In this document: in pieces, positions 16,977 through 23,071 of the stretch
Layout: every line of letters starts with the position of its first letter
Position numbering within the stretch: position 1 is the stretch's first letter
DNA from: Bradyrhizobium sacchari
Lineage (GTDB): Bacteria > Pseudomonadota > Alphaproteobacteria > Rhizobiales > Xanthobacteraceae
Assembly: GCF_002068095.1 (NCBI RefSeq)
Contig: NZ_LWIG01000012.1
Location: 1 to 38,083, forward strand
Length of the DNA stretch: 38,083 nt
Reading direction: 5' to 3'
Translations under genes and position numbers: made by a program
The notes under the pieces: model-generated
The model's input: only the letters and a program-made list of their open reading frames with translations
Databases searched by the model: none
Told to the model about the DNA's origin: nothing

Positions 16977-17953
16977 TGCAGCTTCAACTTTCTTTCCCAG
17001 GCGAGCGCATGGGCGACAATGGTGTCGAGATCGTCATAGGCGGGCGTCCACGACAACAGCTGGCGCAGTCGTGTGCTGTCGGCGACGACGGCGGCTGGAT
17101 CGCCGGCGCGCCGCGGCCTTGGCTCTGCCACGAAATCGCCGGCTGAAACCCGCCTCACCGCCGCGATAATTTCGTGCACCGAAGAGCCGTGGCCGTAACC
17201 GCAATTGAGAGTCGCGCTCGCGCCCCCACCGCGCAGATGGTCGAGCGCCTTGATATGAGCGCTAACCAGATCGCAGACATGAATGTAATCACGGACGCAG
17301 GTGCCGTCAGGCGTCGGATAATCGGTGCCGTAAATTTCCATGCCATCGCGCAGCCCAAGTGCAGCCTGCACGGCCACCTTGATCAGATGCGTGGCGGCCC
17401 GCGTCGATTGTCCCGTCCGCAGCTTAGGGTCGGCGCCGGCAACATTGAAATAGCGCAGCACCACGTAGGACAGACCGCTCGCCGAAGCCGCATCGCGCAG
17501 CATCATTTCCGTCATCAGCTTCGAGGTGCCGTAGGGCGACATCGGCCGTGGCGCCACGTCCTCGCTGACCAGTTCGGTGGCCGGATTGCCGTAGACTGCG
17601 GCGGTGGAAGAAAACACGAAATGTCTGACGCCGCCGGCGATCGCCGCATCAAGCAGCGCCAGGGAATTGACAGTGTTGTTTTTGTAATAGGCAACCGGTT
17701 TTGCCACGGATTCAGGCACCACGGTCGATGCGGCGAAATGCATGATCGCATCGATGCCATGTTCGGCGATCAGCCGCGACACGAGGTCCGCATCCCCGAC
17801 ATCCCCAACGGTGAGTCTTGCCTGCTCGGCCACGGCCTCGGGGAAACCTGACGACAGATTGTCCAGCACGATCACGCGCCGCCCCTGTTCGATCAGTCCG
17901 TATACGACGTGGCTACCGATGTAGCCTGCGCCCCCCGTTACCAGAATTGTCAT
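16973..17953 (-). CDS. galE: UDP-glucose 4-epimerase
   Basis: Interconverts UDP-glucose and UDP-galactose with a tightly bound NAD. The 326-residue protein shows VTGGAGYIGSH at its start, MHFAASTVVPES, FSSTAAVYGNP and the catalytic SPYGTSKLMTE (YxxxK). RYFNVAGADP and DGTCVRDYIHVCDL are GalE signatures. It is the first gene of the biosynthetic operon after the regulator pair, and it overlaps wzm. It would supply UDP-Gal (or UDP-GalNAc) for the chain; galactose is also the usual acceptor for GT11 fucosyltransferases like the one downstream. Confidence 0.95.
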   Translation of the reverse strand: MTILVTGGAGYIGSHVVYGLIEQGRRVIVLDNLSSGFPEAVAEQARLTVGDVGDADLVSRLIAEHGIDAIMHFAASTVVPESVAKPVAYYKNNTVNSLALLDAAIAGGVRHFVFSSTAAVYGNPATELVSEDVAPRPMSPYGTSKLMTEMMLRDAASASGLSYVVLRYFNVAGADPKLRTGQSTRAATHLIKVAVQAALGLRDGMEIYGTDYPTPDGTCVRDYIHVCDLVSAHIKALDHLRGGGASATLNCGYGHGSSVHEIIAAVRRVSAGDFVAEPRPRRAGDPAAVVADSTRLRQLLSWTPAYDDLDTIVAHALAWERKLKLQ

Positions 17954-17965
17954 CCGCCCAAGTTT

Positions 17966-17979
17966 CCATGCTACCGCAC
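17966..17979 (-). promoter_or_regulatory. ops-like element just upstream of galE
   Basis: On the minus strand this reads GTGCGGTAGCATGG. The enterobacterial ops element, which pauses RNA polymerase and recruits RfaH, has the core GGCGGTAGCGTG as I remember it. The segment TGCGGTAGCATG here agrees at 10 of 12 positions, including the whole GCGGTAGC stretch that forms the small non-template hairpin. It sits 13 bp upstream of the galE start, just downstream of the nusG/rfaH-like gene and its hairpins. Functional equivalence across classes is an inference. Confidence 0.4.
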
Positions 17980-18057
17980 TCCGGGTGAAACGCTCTCCAC
18001 CCGGAGGCTCCCGAGAGGGAGCGAAGACGAACGCGGCGCCTCCTAGAGCGCGCCGCG
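17979..18057 (-). promoter_or_regulatory. Three consecutive hairpins between the nusG-like gene and galE
   Basis: In transcription order (minus strand), hairpin one pairs 18050-18057 with 18032-18039 (8 bp, 10-nt loop). Hairpin two pairs 18017-18022 with 18007-18012 (6 bp; 4-nt loop, TCTC in the transcribed minus-strand sense). Hairpin three pairs 17998-18006 with 17979-17987 (9 bp, 10-nt loop). None is followed by a T-run, so a simple intrinsic terminator is unlikely. They fill nearly all of the 117-bp gap and could form a leader acting on transcript elongation. Confidence 0.5.
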
Positions 18058-18070
18058 TGATATGCCGCGC

Positions 18071-18586
18071 TCAGGCGGCGGCAACCAGATCCACATTGAG
18101 ATAAACGCGGACCTTGCGACCGAGCAGATCGAGCAGAATGGCGACCCGGTCATGGTCCCCAATTCCATCGAACAACCCGGCACTATCTATGAAGGCGCCT
18201 GCAAGCACGCGCACCTTGTCGCCAGGCGCGAAACCAGGAATCCTTTCCATTCTGATGAAGCCGCGATCGTCCTCACGCGCCTTCAGCGCTCCCACGACGC
18301 CGCTTGGCACTACCGCGGGCTCCTCGCCATTGCAGACGAGATGCGAGACGCCCTGGGTCGACTGGATCGACCGCCAGCGCTGCATCGCCCTGTCGATGGC
18401 CACGAACATATAGCGCGGAAACAGCGGCTTTGCGACGAGGTCGATCTTGCGCGCGTGGCAGCGGCGCGTCAGATAGCGCGGCAGATAGATTCCATAGCCC
18501 TGGCGCAATAGGTTCTGCGCGGCCTTGGCCTCGCCGTTGACCTGGGTCTGCACAACATGCCAGGACGTGTCGACGGCGTCGCTCAT
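18071..18586 (-). CDS. NusG-family antitermination factor (RfaH/UpxY-like)
   Basis: A 171-residue NusG paralogue. Residues about 8-100 form the NGN domain (WHVVQTQVNGEAKAAQNLL at the start, LFPRYMFVAID in the middle), and about 118-165 the KOW domain (PGDKVRVLAGAF, RKVRVYLNVDLV). Such operon-specific paralogues bind RNA polymerase and let it read through long, poorly translated polysaccharide operons; RfaH is the classical example. It overlaps the MarR-type gene by 4 bp and lies directly upstream of the roughly 16-kb galE operon, its probable target. Confidence 0.9.
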   Translation of the reverse strand: MSDAVDTSWHVVQTQVNGEAKAAQNLLRQGYGIYLPRYLTRRCHARKIDLVAKPLFPRYMFVAIDRAMQRWRSIQSTQGVSHLVCNGEEPAVVPSGVVGALKAREDDRGFIRMERIPGFAPGDKVRVLAGAFIDSAGLFDGIGDHDRVAILLDLLGRKVRVYLNVDLVAAA

Positions 18587-19233
18587 GGTGCGCTCTCCGT
18601 GGCCTCGCCCGACTCGCGCAAGCCGAGAAGACCTGCCGCGAGCACACGCTCCGCGCCATAAACCGCAACGGCCGCGTCATAGGATGCAGCGGCATGCGTG
18701 ACATCGGTCACGATCACAGCGTCGAACGCATCCTTCACCTCGTCATAGGACCGGAAGACATTGACGCCGACAAAGCACGCCAGCTCGCACGCAGGATCGA
18801 CGAGCGCCACGATCACAACGCCCGCCTCGACCGCGCAGAGGATCGCAACCTCCGCCAGATCCGATTGGCCCGCCAGCACGACCCGCGAAAAGCCCTTGGC
18901 TTTCGCCTGACCGAGCACGCGCGCGCAATCGTTCTTGGCTAGGCGGAAGAAGGAAAATGAATCGGACAGATATTGAACCGTGAGGCGGGATTTCTCGGCA
19001 AACCCCTGCGGCGTCAGGTAGTAGGCGTAGCGGCGGGCGGGCGCATCTCCCACCTTGACCAGCCCCTTCTTGATGCAGCGCTTGAGATAGGCGTTGACCA
19101 ACCCGAGCGCGATGCCTAGCTCGGCGGCGATACGGCGCTGCGAGCGCGCACCATCGTTTTCCACAGAACTCAACAGGCCAAGGACGATCTTCTCGTTCTC
19201 ATGCCTTGTATTTAGCAAACGGTCCACTTCCAT
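18583..19233 (-). CDS. MarR-type EPS-associated regulator with C-terminal Rossmann-like domain
   Basis: A 216-residue protein. Residues about 10-80 form a winged helix (SQRRIAAELGIALGLVNAYL as recognition region, RRYAYYLTPQGFAEK as the wing and following strand), like the MarR EPS-associated family found next to NusG paralogues in polysaccharide loci. Residues about 114-205 look like a small alpha/beta domain: FSRVVLAGQSDLAEVAILCA, VIVALVDPA, FDAVIVTDVTH. This recalls CoA-binding or PglD-N-like folds and may bind a nucleotide or nucleotide sugar (inference). The start at 19233 has GGAGG just upstream. Paired palindromes at 19264-19305 suggest autoregulation. Confidence 0.85.
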   Translation of the reverse strand: MEVDRLLNTRHENEKIVLGLLSSVENDGARSQRRIAAELGIALGLVNAYLKRCIKKGLVKVGDAPARRYAYYLTPQGFAEKSRLTVQYLSDSFSFFRLAKNDCARVLGQAKAKGFSRVVLAGQSDLAEVAILCAVEAGVVIVALVDPACELACFVGVNVFRSYDEVKDAFDAVIVTDVTHAAASYDAAVAVYGAERVLAAGLLGLRESGEATESAP

Positions 19234-19253
19234 ACGCCTCCAGCGTCAGCGAC

Positions 19254-19283
19254 CACATACGCCGTTCATTTCGTGAACGTCAA
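19254..19283 (-). promoter_or_regulatory. Putative promoter of the regulator pair
   Basis: On the minus strand TTGACG (19283-19278) and TATGTG (19259-19254) are separated by 18 nt, a plausible sigma-70-type pair with a weak -10. Transcription would begin near 19247, about 14 nt before the start codon, just enough for the GGAGG ribosome-binding site. The first GTTCA palindrome lies in the spacer, where a bound protein would block polymerase. Confidence 0.4.
19264..19278. promoter_or_regulatory. Palindromic operator candidate, copy 1
   Basis: GTTCA-TTTCG-TGAAC is a perfect inverted repeat, extended by one base pair to CGTTCA...TGAACG at 19263-19279. It lies 31 bp upstream of the MarR-type start codon and inside the putative promoter. 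The same arms with the same 5-nt spacer recur 27 bp away. Confidence 0.6.
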
Positions 19284-19290
19284 GCCTCTT

Positions 19291-19305
19291 GTTCACGATT
19301 TGAAC
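19291..19305. promoter_or_regulatory. Palindromic operator candidate, copy 2
   Basis: GTTCA-CGATT-TGAAC has arms identical to copy 1 and is offset by 27 bp, about two and a half helical turns. Two identical inverted repeats immediately upstream of a winged-helix gene are a standard arrangement for binding by that regulator. Being in a divergent region, they could also affect the plus-strand operon. Confidence 0.6.
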
Positions 19306-19469
19306 GATTTCAAGATATTGTTCCTATTGGATATTTTAGGACTTCTTATTAAAATCCTGTCGGAAAGCCTCTCGAACTCGACTTGGCCCTGGGGCGGCTG
19401 CGGCTTATGGGGTCAGGTGATAATTGAGGCTGGTTCGGTTCATACGGTTGACGGCAGCTGACCAAGCCG

Positions 19470-19478
19470 CCCCCCCCC
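19470..19478. repeat. Poly-C tract, 9 nt
   Basis: Nine consecutive C in non-coding DNA, about 220 bp upstream of the ATP-grasp start. Tracts of this length are prone to slipped-strand length change during replication. Confidence 0.8.
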
Positions 19479-19547
19479 GCGGTCAGGTGTACTGCCAAAT
19501 CTGAGCGTTGCCGAAAAATGTCTGAGGGAAGCACCCTCGAGTTTGAG

Positions 19548-19700
19548 ATGACAATTGAGCCGCATTTTCAGCAATTCCTGGATTCGCGCGATCGCCCCCC
19601 CCCCATTGCTCGAATGCCGCTTGTAAGACCATTCGCGCACGTGACATATACGCCTCTCGTGCGAGTCAAAAATTTTCGATGGCCGCGGGAGCCAAGATGA
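19548..19700 (+). CDS. Doubtful short reading frame ending at the ATP-grasp start codon
   Basis: Fifty codons from an ATG at 19548 (or sixty from 19518) end in a TGA at 19698-19700, directly followed by the ATG at 19701 in the same frame. The frame passes through the 10-nt poly-C tract as three Pro codons. The product (MTIEPHFQQFL start, Arg/Pro-rich end) matches nothing I know, and no good ribosome-binding site precedes it. If translated it could act as a leader coupled to the ATP-grasp gene, with tract length setting whether its stop falls there. More likely than not it is chance. Confidence 0.2.
   Translation: MTIEPHFQQFLDSRDRPPPIARMPLVRPFAHVTYTPLVRVKNFRWPREPR
19595..19604. repeat. Poly-C tract, 10 nt
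   Basis: Ten consecutive C, 16 bp upstream of the putative -35 (19621) and 96 bp upstream of the ATP-grasp start. It is the longest single-base run I noticed in the window. Position and length fit a promoter-proximal contingency tract. Confidence 0.8.
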
Positions 19701-20741
19701 ATGACCACTGACACTCCGCGCCCGCGGATCTTGATCGCCGGGATAGCTGGCGCCTCCCTGGGAACTGAAATTGCCAAATGTCTGCGCCACGTAGGCGGAT
19801 ACGAGATCATCGGATGCGATATCTCGCCTTACGCGTACGGCCACTACGACTCCAACTTTGAAAGCACATTCCTCGTCGATCGTGGACGGTACATCGTCGA
19901 CCTGCTCGCACTCTGCCGAGACGAGCGCATCAATTGCGTTATACCCGGCGGCGACGAACCTGCAGTTCTGATCAGCCGCGCTGCGGATCAGTTCTCCGAG
20001 ATCGGCGTGCGCATTGGTCACAACAATCCGGATTTGGTCGAGCGCCTTTCGCACAAGGGAAGATGCTTCGAGATCCTCTCGGCGATAGGCATTGCGACGC
20101 CGGTGACGATGACCATCTCCAATCCTGCCGATCTTCATCGCGTTCCGCTGCCCTGTATCATCAAGCCGGCAACCGGAAGCGGCGGAAGCAGCTTTGTCTT
20201 TTTTGCAAGAACCTACGCCGAGGCGGAACTCTATTGCACCTATCTCCGCAACAACAAGCGGATCCCTGTAGCGCAGGAATACATCCCGCATGAGCGCGGC
20301 GAGTTCACGGTTGGCGTCATCTCTAGACCTGACGGCAGCTGCGCCGGCGCAATTGCTTTGAGGCGGAGCTTCAACAGCAAGCTTTCGGTGGCCATGCAGG
20401 GCGATGACTTCGTGATCTCGAGCGGCTACAGCCAGGGTCAGATCGGGGAATACCCCGAAATCTGCGCCATCGCCCGTGAAATTGCGCAGCGACTGGAAAG
20501 CACCGGGCCGCTGAACATTCAAGGACGCTTGGCTGCCGACGGCAGATTCGTCCCCTTCGAAATCAACGCCCGGTTTTCAGCCAGTACGTTCCTTCGAACA
20601 CTGGCTGGCTTCAATGAAGTCGACTTCTATACACGCCTGTCGCTGGGACAGCTTCCCCGCACTGAACTTGGCATAACGCCTGGCTGGTATTTTCGGACGC
20701 TGAGCGAGGTCGCCATTCTGCCGCAGGAACTTAAGCAATGA
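19701..20741 (+). CDS. ATP-grasp ligase, carbamoyl-phosphate-synthase-like
   Basis: A 346-residue cytoplasmic enzyme with an N-terminal pre-ATP-grasp domain (ILIAGIAGASLGTEIAKCL; VIPGGDEPAVL at 80-90) and an ATP-grasp core. K155 in CIIKPATGSGG and the glycine loop 158-162 should bind ATP. QEYIPHERGEFTV (192-204) is the lid/ribose region, and NIQGRL plus E287-x-N289-x-R291 form the metal site. The family joins a carboxylate, through an acyl-phosphate, to an amine or thiol. Here it could amidate or aminoacylate a uronic acid sugar (inference from context). The stop overlaps the next start as ATGA. GGGAG lies upstream of the start; substrate unknown. Confidence 0.88.
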   Translation: MTTDTPRPRILIAGIAGASLGTEIAKCLRHVGGYEIIGCDISPYAYGHYDSNFESTFLVDRGRYIVDLLALCRDERINCVIPGGDEPAVLISRAADQFSEIGVRIGHNNPDLVERLSHKGRCFEILSAIGIATPVTMTISNPADLHRVPLPCIIKPATGSGGSSFVFFARTYAEAELYCTYLRNNKRIPVAQEYIPHERGEFTVGVISRPDGSCAGAIALRRSFNSKLSVAMQGDDFVISSGYSQGQIGEYPEICAIAREIAQRLESTGPLNIQGRLAADGRFVPFEINARFSASTFLRTLAGFNEVDFYTRLSLGQLPRTELGITPGWYFRTLSEVAILPQELKQ

Positions 20742-21973
20742 TCCGCTGGATCATTCCCGGACTGCTTGGCACGGCGCCGGACAGCGACTACGTCGCGGAA
20801 GGCAGCATCAAAGTCGATGCTCGAACACTCGTCGACAGGCACGGAAATTCACCGGCGGCGTTGTGCGACAAGATCGACGAGGGTGTTTCCGCTCTCGAGA
20901 CGGGACGGCGCGTCATCATCGTTTGCGACTTCGGAGTTTCGCGCAGCAATACCATTGCGGCCGGCATCCTCGCCAAGTCGCGCGGTATGGCAATCGATGC
21001 CGCCGTAGCCGAAATCGTAAAGGCCACCGGGGAATCCTCGATCAAGCTCGACATGATCGAAGACTTGCGCGCAGCGCTCAATTCGTTCCCCGTCGAGCAA
21101 AAGGTCGATCACGTCCTGATCACCGGCGGCACGGGCTTCCTGGGCGCCAACCTTGCTCTGCGCCTTTCGTCATCTCACAAGGTTTTCACACCAACTCGCG
21201 CCCAGCTCGATTTGGCCGGGCCCACCTCGCGGCTCGACCAGTACTGTCGCGAAAACGGCATCTCCACGATTGTCCACTTCGCCTACCCTCGAATCTACAC
21301 CAACAATTCAGCCCTGGGCGAAGGCCTGACCATTCTCCGCAATGTTCTCGACGTCTGCAAGGTCCGCGGCATTCGCCTGGTCCAGCCCTCGGGCTCCGTG
21401 GTGTTCTCCGGCTATCGTAGCCCATTGATGGTCGCGGATATCGCAACGGCGGCGCGGCCAAAGGGAGTCTACGGGCAAACGAAATTTCTCGAGGAAATGC
21501 TGGTTCGCAATGCAGTCGAGAACGAGGGTGTTTCCGCCACGATCGTCAGGATCTCGCCGGTCTACGGCCGCGAGAGCGCGAGACCGCGGCTGATTTGGTT
21601 TGCGCGACAGTACGTCGGGGAGAACAAGCCCGTTGTTACCCATGTCTATCGCAACGCCCGTCCGCGGCTTCAGCTCCTGCATTCGGATGATGCCATAGCC
21701 GGAATCATGGAAGTTATCCGCTCGGGCCGCGCCCCAATATATCATCTGGGCGGACAGGCTTCTTACGAAACCAGGGAAATCGTCAGCCGAATTGGTCGTA
21801 TCCTCGGCAAAGAGGCGCTTGTTGAGGAGACCCAAATAGGCGAAGACGTCGCCAATATCTTCCTGGACTCCAGCGGCTCGCAGGAGCTTCTGGGCTGGAA
21901 ACCGGTGGTAGACCTTGACACAGGCTTGGCGCGCACCCTGTTGGGGCAGGAGGATGGCGCGGCTGCGCCTTGA
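20738..21973 (+). CDS. Fusion of dual-specificity-phosphatase-like domain and SDR epimerase/dehydratase domain
   Basis: A 411-residue protein with two clear parts. Residues 1-114 follow the dual-specificity phosphatase plan: IIPGLLGTAP near the N-terminus (compare I-x-P-G-L-Y-L-G), an Asp-containing IKVDARTLVD segment, then VIIVCDFGVSRSNT with the C63-x5-R69 signature loop, and the GMAIDAAVAEI helix. The usual His before the Cys is Val62. Residues 124-405 form an extended SDR: ITGGTGFLG (128-136), IVHFAYPR (178-185), PSGSVVFSGY, and catalytic Y245-GQT-K249, ending with a C-terminal GWKPVVDLDTGL like nucleotide-sugar epimerases. Both active sites appear intact. I know no characterised protein of this composition. 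Confidence 0.85.
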   Translation: MIRWIIPGLLGTAPDSDYVAEGSIKVDARTLVDRHGNSPAALCDKIDEGVSALETGRRVIIVCDFGVSRSNTIAAGILAKSRGMAIDAAVAEIVKATGESSIKLDMIEDLRAALNSFPVEQKVDHVLITGGTGFLGANLALRLSSSHKVFTPTRAQLDLAGPTSRLDQYCRENGISTIVHFAYPRIYTNNSALGEGLTILRNVLDVCKVRGIRLVQPSGSVVFSGYRSPLMVADIATAARPKGVYGQTKFLEEMLVRNAVENEGVSATIVRISPVYGRESARPRLIWFARQYVGENKPVVTHVYRNARPRLQLLHSDDAIAGIMEVIRSGRAPIYHLGGQASYETREIVSRIGRILGKEALVEETQIGEDVANIFLDSSGSQELLGWKPVVDLDTGLARTLLGQEDGAAAP

Positions 21974-21982
21974 GGAGATCGA

Positions 21983-22756
21983 ATGCAAAACGAATTTTCG
22001 ATGCTTGACCAGAGAACGCAGACAGCGAGCGATGATCGCTATTCGCGCGAGATACAGCAGTATTTCGCTTCAAGCGAGGGAGATACGCTGGCTAAGCTGC
22101 GGAACTTCGTAAAGTTTACACCCCGACAGAATTTGGCGCTGTTTCTCGCCAAGAATGAGCTTTTCAAGCATCTCGTCGAGGTTCATGGCCACATCGTCGA
22201 ATGCGGTGTCTTCATGGGCGGCGGCTTGCTGACCTGGGCGCAATTGTCGGCGATCTATGAGCCCTATAATCACGTCCGCCGAATTGTTGGCTTCGACACC
22301 TTCGCCGGATTTCCGAGCTTTGCCGAGCAGGACAAATCGGAGCAGGCAGCCGAGCTGGGATTTGCCAAGGTCGGCGGACTTGCAGTTCAGGGGATCGAGG
22401 CGGACATACGGCGGGCTACCGAACTGTATGATCTCAACAGACCGCTCGGGCACATTCCGCGGATCGAGCTCGTCAAGGGCGATGCCAGCAAAACCATTCC
22501 AAGCTACGTCGAGGAAAACCGTCACCTCGTCGTCGCGCTGCTCTACCTCGATTTCGATCTCTACGATCCAACGCTTGCCGCGCTCAACGCATTCTTGCCG
22601 CGCATGCCGAAGGGCGCCATTATCGCCTTTGACGAACTGGACCAAAAGCAGTGGCCCGGCGAAACGGTTGCTGTGCTCGAGGCGGCCGGAATTAAGAATT
22701 TGCGGATCAAGCGCTTCCCCTTCACACCGCAGCTCTCGTATGCTGTTTTGGACTAG
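21983..22756 (+). CDS. TylF/MycF-family O-methyltransferase
   Basis: A 257-residue metal-dependent SAM methyltransferase of the macrocin O-methyltransferase family, whose members methylate hydroxyls of 6-deoxyhexoses. ECGVFMGGG (73-81) is the SAM loop, FDTFAGFPSF (104-113) the characteristic TylF segment, and LDFDLYDPT (189-197) with FDELD (216-220) should hold the catalytic metal. GAGGAG lies about 6 nt before the ATG, and the gap from the preceding stop is 9 bp, so it is cotranscribed with the phosphatase-SDR gene. Known TylF enzymes act on finished glycosides; in this locus the acceptor may be a glycan or a nucleotide sugar (inference). Confidence 0.9.
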   Translation: MQNEFSMLDQRTQTASDDRYSREIQQYFASSEGDTLAKLRNFVKFTPRQNLALFLAKNELFKHLVEVHGHIVECGVFMGGGLLTWAQLSAIYEPYNHVRRIVGFDTFAGFPSFAEQDKSEQAAELGFAKVGGLAVQGIEADIRRATELYDLNRPLGHIPRIELVKGDASKTIPSYVEENRHLVVALLYLDFDLYDPTLAALNAFLPRMPKGAIIAFDELDQKQWPGETVAVLEAAGIKNLRIKRFPFTPQLSYAVLD

Positions 22757-23071
22757 TGCGTCCAACTCATCTTGCTGCAAGGGATGCCACGCTGGAGCAG
22801 CTGAAACAACGAAAGCTCCAAAAGAGAGAAACGGCTCTTTGCCTAAATGGTCGTCCGGTCGCCTCGGAGCGAACGTCCCGGCGACTTCAGGCACTTTCCA
22901 GCGGGCTTGCCCTCCTTGGCCTGGGGTTTATCCCTCGCCGATCCGAGAGAATATAGGTGGTTCAGCTGCCCGCCCGTCAATGCCGTGACAGAGCGATGCT
23001 CGATCGGTAAACCCGATTTGCCGAAGAGAATTTGAAGGGTTTAGGCCCACGAGAGTAGCTGGAGATCGACG
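22757..23071. other. Intergenic gap before the GT4 gene
   Basis: About 315 bp without a convincing gene. A 66-codon frame begins with a GTG overlapping the methyltransferase stop but has no ribosome-binding site of its own and no recognisable product. A perfect inverted repeat TAAACCC (23008-23014) / GGGTTTA (23037-23043), with a 22-nt loop, lies 29 bp before the GT4 start. A promoter for the GT4 could be here, but I see no clear -35/-10 pair. Confidence 0.4.

Larger units (their letters stand above)
19306..19700. other. Divergent intergenic region with homopolymer tracts
   Basis: This lies between the regulator's operators and the plus-strand ATP-grasp operon. The first 60 bp are AT-rich. 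Further along are a 9-bp direct repeat GGTCAGGTG (19411-19419 and 19481-19489), poly-C tracts of 9 and 10 nt, an inverted repeat CGCACG/CGTGCG (19634-19661), and a weak plus-strand promoter-like pair TTGTAA (19621-19626), 18-nt spacer, CATATA (19645-19650). No recognised gene is present apart from the doubtful short frame at 19548-19700. Confidence 0.5.

Noticed and set aside
19440..20522. Long minus-strand frame of 360 codons opposite the ATP-grasp gene
   Set aside because: It is a shadow of the ATP-grasp gene: no family similarity, and it runs through the poly-C region. The plus-strand protein has clear ATP-grasp motifs.
22756..22956. 66-codon frame starting at a GTG that overlaps the methyltransferase stop, ending in a hydrophobic-basic tail like a sorting signal
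   Set aside because: No ribosome-binding site of its own, no PEP or GlyGly motif, and an unconvincing sequence; more likely non-coding.
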